A stretch of 35,170 bases of DNA from Lachnospiraceae bacterium (GTDB lineage Bacteria; Bacillota; Clostridia; Lachnospirales; Lachnospiraceae), in the NCBI GenBank assembly GCA_022799355.1, contig JAAWOG010000038.1:1-35170 (forward strand), read 5' to 3'. The notes beneath the pieces are model-generated. The model was not told the origin of the DNA. It saw nothing but the letters and a program-made list of their open reading frames with translations, and did not search any database. Both the position numbers and the translations under genes were made by a program. Each line of letters begins with the position of its first letter. Position 1 is the stretch's first letter. Positions 24,800 to 33,664 of the stretch are shown one piece after another.

Positions 24800-25708
24800 A
24801 TGGTTTGTACGGTGACGCTGAATCCTTCTCTGGACTATATTGTTTCGATGGATGGTTGTTTTGAGATGGGAAAGACAAACCGCACCGGTGCGGAGCGGAT
24901 TTTCCCGGGCGGTAAGGGAATTAATGTTTCCATGGTGCTGCATAATCTGGGAATAGAGAGCAGGGCGCTCGGCTTTACCGCAGGATTCACAGGGGTACAG
25001 ATCGAAAAAGAGGTGCGGGATAAGGGGCTTTATGCGGATTTTATAAGGCTGGATAAAGGGCTCTCCCGCATCAATGTGAAATTAAAGGACTATGACGGCA
25101 CGGAGATCAACGGCAGAGGACCGGATATCGATGCGTCTTCTTTGGAAAAACTCTGCAAAAAGCTGGAGCAGCTTGGGGCGGGGGATGTGCTTGTTCTTGC
25201 AGGCAGTATTCCGAAGTGTCTGCCGGATTCCGTCTACGGCGATATGCTGAAGGGGCTGGCGGGAAGAGGAGTGCTGTCCGTGGTGGATGCCGCGGGGGAT
25301 CTGCTGAAAAATGTTCTTTGCTATAGGCCTTTCCTGGTCAAACCCAACATCCATGAGTTGGGGGCGCTCTTCGGCGTGGCGCTTAAAACAAGGGAGGAAG
25401 CGGTTCCCTATGCGGAGAAGCTGCGGGAGGAAGGCGCTCGGAACGTGCTGGTATCGATGGCTTCGCAGGGAGCGGTGCTTGCGGACGCAGACGGCGCGGT
25501 CCATATGCTTGCGCCTCCTAAGGGAAACCTGGTAAATGCAGTGGGGGCAGGGGATTCCATGGTGGCTGGTTTTCTGGCAGGCTGGATGGAGAAAAAGGAC
25601 TACGATTATGCCTTTCGGATGGGGCTTTGCGCGGGGAGCGCCAGCGCTTTTTCGGAGAATCTGGCAACCCGGGAGGAAGTGGAGCGGCTTATGAAATGCT
25701 TTTCATAA
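24800..25708 (+). CDS. fruK: 1-phosphofructokinase (PfkB/FruK type)
   Basis: 302 residues from the ATG at 24800, chosen over the in-frame GTG at 24785 because TVTLNPSLDYIV is the usual FruK start and AGGTGGTGAG precedes it. PfkB motifs are GGKGINVSMVLHNLG near the N-terminus and NAVGAGDSMVAGFLAG near the C-terminus, which holds the catalytic Asp and the anion hole. The expected reaction is ATP-dependent phosphorylation of fructose 1-phosphate to fructose 1,6-bisphosphate; tagatose 6-phosphate kinase is possible. No fruA or fruR is adjacent, which is unusual. Instead it follows a flavin lipoprotein and a chemoreceptor. Confidence 0.85.
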   Translation: MVCTVTLNPSLDYIVSMDGCFEMGKTNRTGAERIFPGGKGINVSMVLHNLGIESRALGFTAGFTGVQIEKEVRDKGLYADFIRLDKGLSRINVKLKDYDGTEINGRGPDIDASSLEKLCKKLEQLGAGDVLVLAGSIPKCLPDSVYGDMLKGLAGRGVLSVVDAAGDLLKNVLCYRPFLVKPNIHELGALFGVALKTREEAVPYAEKLREEGARNVLVSMASQGAVLADADGAVHMLAPPKGNLVNAVGAGDSMVAGFLAGWMEKKDYDYAFRMGLCAGSASAFSENLATREEVERLMKCFS

Positions 25709-25751
25709 GGGAAAGATTTTTGGGCGGATCAAAACTGGATACAAATAACAA

Positions 25752-25779
25752 GAAAGCGGGATCAGTTCCTGCTTTTTTT
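25752..25779 (+). terminator. Intrinsic terminator after the chemoreceptor-fruK operon
   Basis: AAGCGGGA pairs with TCCTGCTT (one G-U) around a short loop and runs into seven T residues. Confidence 0.75.
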
Positions 25780-25827
25780 GTGAGAAATGGTACTGTTCTT
25801 TTTCTGAGAATGTGTTTATACTCTTAT

Positions 25828-25856
25828 TTGATTTCAGGTTGTAAATGTAACATACT
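25828..25856 (+). promoter_or_regulatory. Putative promoter of the second MATE gene
   Basis: TTGATT (25828-25833) and CATACT (25851-25856) are 17 nt apart, about 60 nt before the ATG. No MerR-like long spacer is present. Confidence 0.45.
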
Positions 25857-25914
25857 TTTTTTAATATGTGAAACAATCTGAAGAATATTTCGTTAAAAGA
25901 CGGAGGCGTTTTCG

Positions 25915-27288
25915 ATGAGTACGGTATTGACAAAGGATATGACGACGGGTTCTCCCATGAAGCTGATTCTGGGATTTGCGACACCCCTTTTGTTCGGTTT
26001 TCTGTTCCAGCAGTTTTACAGTGTGGTGGATACGATTATCGTGGGGCAGTTTCTGGGGCTGGAGGCGCTTGCGGGCGTAGGCTCTACGGGCTCCGTCAAT
26101 TTTATGATCATAGGATTCTGCATGGGAGTGTGCAACGGATTTGCGATACCGGTGGCACATAAATTCGGAGCCAGGGATTATTCCGGCATGCGGCAGTTTA
26201 TCGCGAACAGCATATGGTTATCCGGTATATTTTCTATCGTTATGACAGCGGCGGTGGTGCTGCTTTGCAGAAATATTCTGACCTGGATGAATACGCCGGA
26301 GGATATTTTTGAGTATGCCTTTGTTTATATTGTGATTATTTTCTGGGGGATTCCGGCTTCTTATCTGTATAACCTGTTGTCTGGCATCATCCGTTCCATG
26401 GGAGATTCGAGAACGCCCCTTATGTTTCTGCTGCTGTCATCCGTGCTGAATATCGGACTGGACCTTCTGTGTATCCTGGTATTTAACATGGGAATTGCAG
26501 GAGCAGCGATTGCGACGGTGGTGTCGCAGTTAATTTCCGGTGTTTTGTGCCTGTTTTATATGAAAAAGAAATTTGAGATTCTGGAGATTTCAAAAGAGGA
26601 GTGGAAGGTGAACTATAGCCATATGAAGGTTCTGTGCGGCATGGGTGTACCCATGGGGCTGCAGTATTCCATCACGGCGATCGGCGGTGTGATCCTGCAG
26701 ACTTCGGTAAATTCTCTGGGTTCCGTGGCGGTTGCGTCCGTTACGGCGGCGAGCAGAGTCAGCCTGTTTTTCAGCGCTCCCTTTGACGCGATGGGTTCCA
26801 CCATGGCAACCTACGGCGGGCAGAATGTGGGAGCAAAAAAACTGGACAGACTCGGACAGGGACTGCGCGCCTGCAGCCTGCTTGGGATAGGATATGCGCT
26901 GGTTTCTTTTGTGGTCCTGTTTTTCTTCGGCAACTATTTTATCGCTCTGTTTGTAAATGACGGCGGCGCCGAGATCATGGAAGGGGCAAGGCAGATGCTT
27001 CTTACGATGAGCGCTTTCTATATTCCGCTGGCCTTTGTCAATATCATTCGTTTTATGATACAGGGTATGGGATTCAGCGCCTTTGCGGTACTTGCCGGCG
27101 TATGCGAGATGGTGGCAAGGGCCCTCGCCGGGCTTCTTCTGGTGCCCTGGCTGGGCTACACCGGTGCCTGCCTTGCCAGCCCTCTTGCCTGGATCTTTGC
27201 GGATGCCTTTTTGATTCCCGCTTATGTCCATGTCAGAAGAAAACTGGAAGATATGATGGGGGAGAGGAAGGAGGAGAAGAGGGCGTAG
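25915..27288 (+). CDS. MATE family efflux transporter (second copy)
   Basis: 457 residues, about 12 membrane helices. SPMKLILGFATPLLFGFLFQQ then YSVVDTIIVGQFLGLEALAGVGSTGSVNF is the classic MATE/NorM-like opening. It differs clearly from the first MATE protein, so they are not a recent duplication. GACGGAGGCG precedes the ATG. Its last 56 nt overlap the 3' end of the convergent AraC gene. The substrate is unknown. Confidence 0.9.
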   Translation: MSTVLTKDMTTGSPMKLILGFATPLLFGFLFQQFYSVVDTIIVGQFLGLEALAGVGSTGSVNFMIIGFCMGVCNGFAIPVAHKFGARDYSGMRQFIANSIWLSGIFSIVMTAAVVLLCRNILTWMNTPEDIFEYAFVYIVIIFWGIPASYLYNLLSGIIRSMGDSRTPLMFLLLSSVLNIGLDLLCILVFNMGIAGAAIATVVSQLISGVLCLFYMKKKFEILEISKEEWKVNYSHMKVLCGMGVPMGLQYSITAIGGVILQTSVNSLGSVAVASVTAASRVSLFFSAPFDAMGSTMATYGGQNVGAKKLDRLGQGLRACSLLGIGYALVSFVVLFFFGNYFIALFVNDGGAEIMEGARQMLLTMSAFYIPLAFVNIIRFMIQGMGFSAFAVLAGVCEMVARALAGLLLVPWLGYTGACLASPLAWIFADAFLIPAYVHVRRKLEDMMGERKEEKRA

Positions 27289-28105
27289 AAGTTTCTGTTT
27301 TACGGTACCGGCTCGGGCTCATTCCTTTTTTCCGGTGGAAGAGCCGGGAAAAATACAGAGGATCCGTAAAACTGACGGAATGAGCGACAGCGCGGACGGA
27401 AAGATCCGTGGTACGCAGCAGGATACATGCCTGCCTGAGACGGTAATCCAGCAGATAGCCCTGCGGGGACATACCGGTGGCGGCTTTGAAGATCCTGTGG
27501 AGGTAAGAGCGGTTCAGCATCAGATGATCTGCGATATCCTGCACAGTGATCGGATCGCAGTAAGAACTTTCGATATAGCTTAATGCTTTCTCCACATAGG
27601 AATTTTTCTTTTCCGGAAAGGCGGCGGACCTGCCCGGGAATCTTTGCGTGAGAAGAAACAGATATTCGTACATGATACTGTTCATCATCAGATCCCTGTT
27701 TTTGGGGAGTTTATCCGCCTCAAACATTTTTTCATGGCACAGGCGCATCCGATCGTCCCGGTCGTAGTGAAATACAAGATTCTCCGGAAGTGATGTGCGC
27801 TCCAGATAGCTTTTTACCTTTACACCCTGCATACCGATCCAGGTATAGCTCCAGGGTGTTTTTTCGTCTGCCCTGTAATAGATCAGTTCTCCCGGGCAGA
27901 TCAGGAAGGCATCTTCTTTTTTCAGGCGGAAAATCTTTCCCCTTGCCTTATAGATACCGGAGCCTTCCAGGATATAATGGACAAGATAGCCGTTTCGCAT
28001 CACCGGGCCGTAGCTGTGTCCGGGGGAGCAGTTTTCATAGCCGCAAGTGTAGATCATGGCGTCGATATTTCTGGTAAAGTCGTTGGAAAAAATATAGTCC
28101 TGCAT
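27233..28105 (-). CDS. AraC family transcriptional regulator
   Basis: 290 residues from the ATG at 28105, preceded by AAAGGAGC; a longer frame to 28222 lacks support. The N-terminal cupin-like sensor (about 10-150) includes NGYLVHYILEGSGIYKARG. The C-terminal double HTH (about 175-275) includes ITVQDIADHLMLNRSYLHRIFK and SFTDPLYFSRLFHRKKGMSP. The last 17 or so residues, Ser/Pro-rich, are read antisense to the MATE 3' end and are unlikely to be functional. It is divergent from a PTS operon, which it probably controls in response to the sugar. Confidence 0.9.
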   Translation of the reverse strand: MQDYIFSNDFTRNIDAMIYTCGYENCSPGHSYGPVMRNGYLVHYILEGSGIYKARGKIFRLKKEDAFLICPGELIYYRADEKTPWSYTWIGMQGVKVKSYLERTSLPENLVFHYDRDDRMRLCHEKMFEADKLPKNRDLMMNSIMYEYLFLLTQRFPGRSAAFPEKKNSYVEKALSYIESSYCDPITVQDIADHLMLNRSYLHRIFKAATGMSPQGYLLDYRLRQACILLRTTDLSVRAVAHSVSFTDPLYFSRLFHRKKGMSPSRYRKTETSTPSSPPSSPPSYLPVFF

Positions 28106-28232
28106 GTTTGGGCTCCTTTTGAGGTGAGTGGCGGGGCGAGTATCACAGGGGCTTTGCATTCCCCGGAACGGATTCGCTACATATTTGAATGGTGAAGCAA
28201 CATTTCTCCATATATTTTCCATTGTAGACGGT

Positions 28233-28238
28233 TATAAT
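28233..28238 (+). promoter_or_regulatory. -10 box of the PTS operon
   Basis: A perfect TATAAT with no good -35 in front, as expected for an AraC-activated promoter. The transcript would have a leader of about 140 nt containing small inverted AACCT/AGGTT arms near 28265-28290. Confidence 0.5.
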
Positions 28239-28384
28239 AGGAAATACAAGGGGCATTTAAAATAAACCTGCGCAGAGGTTCCCGGAGGTTAATGGGAAAG
28301 CGGACCGGCATGGACGGACGACAGACAATAACCTGTTTGAAGAGAAGATATAAGACCGTACAGGAATGGAGGAGGAGTACCGGA

Positions 28385-30349
28385 ATGGATGCAAATAAGC
28401 GGCAGAGATATGAGAAAATCTCCGCAGAACTGACAAGGCTGTCAGGCGGAAGGGAAAATATTCAGGGCGTGGCACATTGTGCCACAAGGCTTAGGATCGT
28501 GCTGAAGGATAACGATCTGGCGGATTTAAAAAGGATGGAGGATGTGGATCTTGCCAAAGGTGTGTTTGTGGCGGGGGATCAGGTGCAGATCATCTTCGGC
28601 GCCGGGCTTGTCAACGATGTATATGAAGTCTTTGCGGAGTCAAACAATATGAAGAATATGAGCCTCAGCGATTTAAAGACTGTGGCAAACCAGAAGATGA
28701 ATCCGCTGCAGCGGGTGATCAAGGCTTTGTCGGATGTGTTTGTGGATATTATGCCGGGTATCCTTGCGGCGGCGCTTCTGACCGGTATCTCCGGGGTGCT
28801 GGGCAATCTGGATTTCGTGAAGGAGAGCGAGACGCTTTTCAGCATAAATACGCTGATCAATATCGCCTCCGGCGCCATTTTCGGCTTTTTGCCGCTGGCG
28901 GTAGCGTACAGTGCCTGCAAGCGGTTTGGCGGCAGGCCGATTCTGGGTATCGTTATGGGCTGTATCATGTTAAGCGGCTCTCTGACGGATGCCTACGCGG
29001 CGGCGCAGGGCACGGCAGAGGTCACAACTTTACATATTTTCGGACTTGGAGTGAAACTGGTAGGTTTCCAGGGCGGTATTATTGTAGCGCTTTTGATGGG
29101 GTTTGTGACAGCGAAGCTGGACAATTTCTTTGAGAAGAAGGTGCCTGAGGTGATAAGGCTTCTGGTATCTCCTCTTCTGACCACGCTGGTAGGCGCGCTG
29201 CTTCTGTTTACGGTGATCGGGCCTGTGGGCAGGGGGCTTTCCACGGGTATCACCAATGCCCTTGTGTGGATGACGCAGAACCTGGGCGTGTTCGGTTATG
29301 CAGTGTTCTCGGGATTGCAGCAGCTCGTGGTCATTACGGGGCTTCACCATATTTTCGGCGCCATTGAGGCACAGCTTTTGGCAGATACGGGAAGGAACTT
29401 TTTAAATCCGTTGATGTCCGTGGCGATCATCGCTCAGGGCGGGGCGGTGCTGGGGTATCTGGTGCGGCATAAAAAGAGTACAAAAACCCGCGAACTCTGT
29501 ATTCCCAGCTTTGTTTCGGTGATGTTCGGCATTACGGAGCCTGCGCTGTTTGGTATCAACCTGCGGTATAAATTTCCGATCATCGGCGGCTGTATCGGTG
29601 GCGCGCTGGGCGGTATTGTGGTATACTTTACTGATCTGGCGGCGGTTGGCTTTGGTACGACGGTGGTGCCGGGGATCGCGCTGGCAGATCCGGCTGGCGG
29701 CGGTTATATCAACTATGTGATCGCCCATGCGGCGGCGCTGGCAGGTGGTTTTATCATGACACTGGTGCTGGGAAAATTTATGGATAAGCTGCCGGATGCG
29801 CCGGACGAGAAGAAGGAAATCAAAGAGGCGAAAGAGAATGAGGCAGCTTTTGGCGCGGATGACAAAAACGGCGAGGTGCGGGAGACAGCGGAGGAGGAAG
29901 TGTTTTATGCACATGCAAAGGGGCAGCTCATTCCTATGGAAGAGGTGAAGGATGAGACTTTTGCCGGCAGGGTTCTGGGGGATGGCGTCGCGGTCATTCC
30001 GGAGGAGGGAAAGGTCTACGCGCCGGCGGACGGAACAATACTGAGCGTTTTTGACACGAAACATGCTGTCTGCTTTGCCAGTGCGCAGGGCACGGAGATC
30101 CTGATCCATATTGGTGTCGATACGGTGAATCTGCAGGGGAAATTCTTTACGGCCCATGTGAAGGACGGGGATAAGGTGAAGCAGGGACAGCTTCTGATAG
30201 AGTTTGACAGAGAGCAGATTGAGAAGGCGGGGTATGATACCGCGATCCCGATGATCTTTACTGATATGCCAGAAGGAAACATACTGGAAAAGACGGCGCC
30301 GGGCGGTATTGACAGCGGCAAAGTGGCAGGAATCCTGAAGAGGGGATGA
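28385..30349 (+). CDS. PTS EIIBCA transporter, beta-glucoside/sucrose family
   Basis: 654 residues from the ATG at 28385, which follows GGAGGAGGAG; an upstream ATG at 28292 has no ribosome site. The order is IIB (phospho-cysteine Cys32 in AHCATRLRI), IIC (about 105-490, about 10 membrane helices, with GITEPALFGINLRYKFP) and IIA (about 515-650, His575 in EILIHIGVDTV). The protein imports and phosphorylates a glucoside, sucrose or trehalose-type sugar. No 6-phospho-glycosidase follows; a HAD phosphatase does, so the sugar is not identified. Confidence 0.9.
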   Translation: MDANKRQRYEKISAELTRLSGGRENIQGVAHCATRLRIVLKDNDLADLKRMEDVDLAKGVFVAGDQVQIIFGAGLVNDVYEVFAESNNMKNMSLSDLKTVANQKMNPLQRVIKALSDVFVDIMPGILAAALLTGISGVLGNLDFVKESETLFSINTLINIASGAIFGFLPLAVAYSACKRFGGRPILGIVMGCIMLSGSLTDAYAAAQGTAEVTTLHIFGLGVKLVGFQGGIIVALLMGFVTAKLDNFFEKKVPEVIRLLVSPLLTTLVGALLLFTVIGPVGRGLSTGITNALVWMTQNLGVFGYAVFSGLQQLVVITGLHHIFGAIEAQLLADTGRNFLNPLMSVAIIAQGGAVLGYLVRHKKSTKTRELCIPSFVSVMFGITEPALFGINLRYKFPIIGGCIGGALGGIVVYFTDLAAVGFGTTVVPGIALADPAGGGYINYVIAHAAALAGGFIMTLVLGKFMDKLPDAPDEKKEIKEAKENEAAFGADDKNGEVRETAEEEVFYAHAKGQLIPMEEVKDETFAGRVLGDGVAVIPEEGKVYAPADGTILSVFDTKHAVCFASAQGTEILIHIGVDTVNLQGKFFTAHVKDGDKVKQGQLLIEFDREQIEKAGYDTAIPMIFTDMPEGNILEKTAPGGIDSGKVAGILKRG

Positions 30350-30477
30350 ATGCCTGACGGCCTGACGGTGCCGGCATGCCGGGGGAGGAATGAATGGCTG
30401 TGCGGCAATGCTGTCGGATAGGAGAAGAAAGGCATAACAGGATCTGCTGCGGAAAGTATCAGCATAGAGGGATTGAT

Positions 30478-31311
30478 ATGGAAAGAAAACTGATTTTTTT
30501 GGACATTGACGGAACACTGATCACGGAGATGAAAAAACCATCCCGGCAGACGGTAAAGGCGGTCCGCTGTGCGAGGACGAAAGGACATAAGGTATTTCTC
30601 TGTACGGGAAGAAATATGCCCATCATAGGGGAGGACATCCGGGAGGTAGGGTTTGACGGTATTATTTCGAGTGCTGGCGGACATGTGGAGGTCGAAGGAC
30701 AGGTGCTTTTTGACCATCTGCTCCCGGAGGAGACGATACAGGAGTGCCTTTTAGTGTTCCACAAAAACGGTGTTTATTGCAGGATTGAAAATCAGGACGG
30801 TATCTATACCGATCCGCAGATGGAGGAACTTTTGAAAAATGCAAAGGCGGATCAGAGTAATTCGGAACTGATCCGCATGCAGAAAGAGATCGAAGCCGGT
30901 ATTCCTGTCCTTCCTTATGCAAAATATCCGAAAAGGGGCGCCTACAAGATCTGTTTTACCGCGTCCACGCTGGAGGCGATAGAGAAGACGAAGCCATATC
31001 TGGAAAACCGGTTTGAGTATGTGGTGCATCCCTACGGCGGCAGTACTTCCTGCTTTAACGGGGAGATCATTCCCCGGGGGATCGATAAAGGAAAAGGGAT
31101 GGAGATCGTCTGCGAGTATTTCGGCATGGGGCGGGATGATACCATCGCTTTCGGGGACAGCATGAACGATTATGAGATGATGCAGTATGCGGGGATAAGT
31201 GTGGCGATGGGGAATGCCTGTAAGGAGCTGAAGAGAATGGCGGACCGGGTATGCAAGAGCGTGGAGGAGGATGGGATTTATTACGAGTTTTTAAAGATGG
31301 GACTGATATGA
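30478..31311 (+). CDS. Cof-type HAD phosphatase
   Basis: 277 residues from the ATG at 30478, with AGAGGGATTGAT upstream. Motif I is FLDIDGTL, motif II CTGRN, and motif IV is IAFGDSMNDYEMM, all standard for Cof-type HAD enzymes with a C2 cap. They dephosphorylate sugar phosphates or other small metabolites in the cytoplasm. It lies 128 nt after the PTS gene on the same strand and may act on the imported phosphosugar; that is inference. Confidence 0.9.
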   Translation: MERKLIFLDIDGTLITEMKKPSRQTVKAVRCARTKGHKVFLCTGRNMPIIGEDIREVGFDGIISSAGGHVEVEGQVLFDHLLPEETIQECLLVFHKNGVYCRIENQDGIYTDPQMEELLKNAKADQSNSELIRMQKEIEAGIPVLPYAKYPKRGAYKICFTASTLEAIEKTKPYLENRFEYVVHPYGGSTSCFNGEIIPRGIDKGKGMEIVCEYFGMGRDDTIAFGDSMNDYEMMQYAGISVAMGNACKELKRMADRVCKSVEEDGIYYEFLKMGLI

Positions 31312-31322
31312 GAGAAATGCCT

Positions 31323-31363
31323 GGGGAAAGAGATGACAATGTTGTCTTTTCCCTCATTTTTTG
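31323..31363 (+). terminator. Likely terminator after the HAD gene
   Basis: GGGGAAAG with GACAA pairs imperfectly to TTGTC and TTTTCCC, and is followed by a T-run. The internal bulge makes the call moderate. The T-run is also the start of the first 32-nt repeat. Confidence 0.5.
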
Positions 31364-31430
31364 TGAAATAGCATGGACAGTTCCCTTATTTTTTTGTAAA
31401 ATAGAAGAAAAATTCCCTCATTTTTTGTGA
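31349..31430 (+). repeat. Three direct repeats at an exact 32-nt period
   Basis: TTCCCTCATTTTTTGTGA (31349-31366), TTCCCTTATTTTTTTGTAA (31381-31399) and TTCCCTCATTTTTTGTGA (31413-31430) start exactly 32 nt apart. The first two units continue with AATAG. The spacers are not unique protospacer-like sequences and too short for CRISPR. Three helical turns separate the copies, as for cooperative protein binding upstream of the ATPase gene. Confidence 0.7.
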
Positions 31431-31488
31431 TGTAATCATATTTTTGCGGATATGGAGTATACTGATCACAGGAGACGGGGGGAAGAAT

Positions 31489-32838
31489 ATGAGGGAAGAT
31501 ATGGTGTATCTGAGAAGAAAAGCAGATGATTTCCTGAAAAACTGGAAACTGAATACAGACAGAAAGCCGCTGATCGTAAAAGGCCCGAGACAGATCGGAA
31601 AGACGGAGTCTATCCGGAAGTTCGGGGCGGAGAACTATAAGGAGGTCATTGAGATCAATTTTGTGGAGGAACCGAAATACAGGCTGATCACGGAGAACGG
31701 CTACAAAGCGGCGGATATCATCAAAAATATTTCCCGCATCGATCCGTCAAAGAAGTTTGCGGAGGGGGAAACGCTGCTTTTTTTTGATGAACTGCAGGCG
31801 TTTCCGGAGATTGCGACGGCGCTGAAATTTTTCTGCCAGGACGGAAGGTTCGATGTGATCTGCAGCGGTTCCATACTGGGGATCAATTACAACAGGATCG
31901 AGAGCAACAGCATCGGCTATAAAGAGGATTATCAGATGTATTCCTTCGACTTCGAAGAATTTCTGTGGGCGAAGGGGTATGATGATTCTTTTACGGAGGA
32001 TATGTTTGCGCATATGATGGAGCTTACGCCTTTTCATGAGGGAGAATTGGCTCTGTGCCAGGGGCTGTTTCTGGATTTTTGCATCCTGGGCGGGATGCCG
32101 GCGGTGCTCAGGGAGTATGTTGCGAAGGGGACTTTTGAGGGTTCTCTGGGGATACAGAGACAGATCCTTGCGGACTATGAGGAGGATGTGAGAAAATATG
32201 CGGGAGGGCTGGATCAGGGGAGGATACTGAATGTGTTTCGGCAGATTCCGGTGCAGCTTGCGAAGGACAACAAAAAATTTCAGATATCGAAGGTAGCGCC
32301 CGGTGCAAGATTCAAGGACTACAGGGGCTGTATCGAGTGGCTTGCGGACGCGGGGATGGTCAATGTCTGTTACTGTATGAACTATCCGGAACTTCCGCTG
32401 AAAGGCAATGTTGACGAGACGAAGTATAAGATCTACTTCGCGGACAGCGGCATGCTTGTGGCAATGCTGGATGAGGAGGCACAGGAGGATCTGCGTGCCA
32501 ACAAAAATCTCGGCGTCTATAAAGGGGCGCTGTATGAGAACGTGGTGGGGGAGGCGCTGGTAAAGAGCGGTTATGGATTGTATTATTATAAGAGAGAAGA
32601 TTCCACGCTGGAGGAGGATTTCTTTGTGAGGACGATGCGGAGCCTGATCCCGGTTGAGGTGAAGGCGACAAACGGGCGGGCGAAATCGCTGAAGGAATTG
32701 ATCCGCTCCGACAAATATGAGGATATTCAGTACGGCATTAAATTTACCGGCGGTAATATCGGATTTGGCAATGATATTTATACGTTTCCCTATTTTCTGG
32801 CTTTTTTGTTGAAGCGGTATCTGGCGGGGAGGGTATGA
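31489..32838 (+). CDS. AAA (AAA_14) / DUF4143 ATPase
   Basis: 449 residues from the ATG at 31489, preceded by a GGGGGGAAG run. The N-terminal ATPase has Walker A GPRQIGKT and Walker B LLFFDELQ followed by SGSILG as sensor. The C-terminal DUF4143 region (about 215-440) contains LYENVVGEAL and IPVEVKAT, a PD-(D/E)XK-like nuclease arrangement. Such proteins are abundant in gut Clostridia in many copies; their role is unknown, with links to defence and addiction proposed. A three-copy repeat lies just upstream. Confidence 0.85.
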   Translation: MREDMVYLRRKADDFLKNWKLNTDRKPLIVKGPRQIGKTESIRKFGAENYKEVIEINFVEEPKYRLITENGYKAADIIKNISRIDPSKKFAEGETLLFFDELQAFPEIATALKFFCQDGRFDVICSGSILGINYNRIESNSIGYKEDYQMYSFDFEEFLWAKGYDDSFTEDMFAHMMELTPFHEGELALCQGLFLDFCILGGMPAVLREYVAKGTFEGSLGIQRQILADYEEDVRKYAGGLDQGRILNVFRQIPVQLAKDNKKFQISKVAPGARFKDYRGCIEWLADAGMVNVCYCMNYPELPLKGNVDETKYKIYFADSGMLVAMLDEEAQEDLRANKNLGVYKGALYENVVGEALVKSGYGLYYYKREDSTLEEDFFVRTMRSLIPVEVKATNGRAKSLKELIRSDKYEDIQYGIKFTGGNIGFGNDIYTFPYFLAFLLKRYLAGRV

Positions 32839-32974
32839 AATGCTGTTTTGAGGGGATTGTTACGGAGTTCAAATTATTGTGGAGGAGTGAAAAAATAATA
32901 GTAATAGCAGATGCGGAGGATGTGAATATCGAATGATATGTGGTGTGGAATTTTTAGAAGAAGCAGAGAAGGAT

Positions 32975-33664
32975 ATGAAGATACTGATCATAGAGGACGA
33001 TGCGGGACTAAACCGTGGGATTTCCTTTGCGCTGGAACAGGAAGGGTATGAGACCTTCGGTGCAAGGACGCTAAAGGAGGGGAAGGGGATTTTTGAGAGG
33101 GAGAAGCCTGACGCCGTGATTCTTGATCTGAACCTGCCGGACGGGGATGGCATTGCGTTTTGCGAGAAGATGCGGAGCCGGCATGATGCGGGAGCAAAGT
33201 GCGCCGTTTTGATGCTGACGGCGAGAGATCTGGAGACGGATGAGATCATGGGGTTATCGAGCGGCGCCGATGATTATATCACAAAGCCCTTTTCGGTGGC
33301 TGTCTTAAAGGTCAGGCTTCGGAATATCCTGCGCAGGAGGGCGGCGGATCAGAATGTGGGCGGGACTGCGGAGCACACCATTGTCTCGGGGGATATTGTG
33401 TTGGACTTAAAGACTTTCCGGGTATCCTGCGGCGGGAAGGAGATGGAATTAAGTATGACCGAGTTCAGGCTTTTGCAGTATTTTATGGAGCACAAAAATC
33501 AGGCGCTTTTAAAGGAGCGGATTCTGGCACATGTCTGGGATGAAGGAGGCGCCTATGTGGAGGAGAATACGCTGTCTGTCAATGTGAGCCGTCTGCGCAG
33601 GAAGCTGGGAAAGGACCGCATCCGCACGATACAGGGAATCGGTTACCTGTGGGAGGAAGTTTGA
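32975..33664 (+). CDS. OmpR-family response regulator
   Basis: 229 residues from the ATG at 32975, the normal start (MKILIIEDDAG). The receiver has phospho-acceptor Asp51 in VILDLNLPDGDG and KPFSVAVLK; a C-terminal winged helix (about 130-225) binds DNA. The ribosome site AGAAGGAT is close to this ATG; an upstream in-frame ATG at 32933 with GGAGG farther away is the alternative. The gene overlaps the kinase by one base (TGATG), so the two are translationally coupled. Confidence 0.9.
   Translation: MKILIIEDDAGLNRGISFALEQEGYETFGARTLKEGKGIFEREKPDAVILDLNLPDGDGIAFCEKMRSRHDAGAKCAVLMLTARDLETDEIMGLSSGADDYITKPFSVAVLKVRLRNILRRRAADQNVGGTAEHTIVSGDIVLDLKTFRVSCGGKEMELSMTEFRLLQYFMEHKNQALLKERILAHVWDEGGAYVEENTLSVNVSRLRRKLGKDRIRTIQGIGYLWEEV

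Noticed and set aside
28239-28384. LicT/BglG-type antiterminator target in the PTS leader
   Set aside because: Only short AACCT/AGGTT arms are seen, with no overlapping terminator and no antiterminator gene nearby.
29402-30517. Long minus-strand frame opposite the PTS EIIBCA gene
   Set aside because: It overlaps the full IIA domain on the other strand and shows no recognisable domain.
31349-31430. Possible CRISPR array of three repeats
   Set aside because: The spacing is regular, but the repeats are 18-24 nt and AT-rich, the spacers are only 8-14 nt and there are no cas genes.
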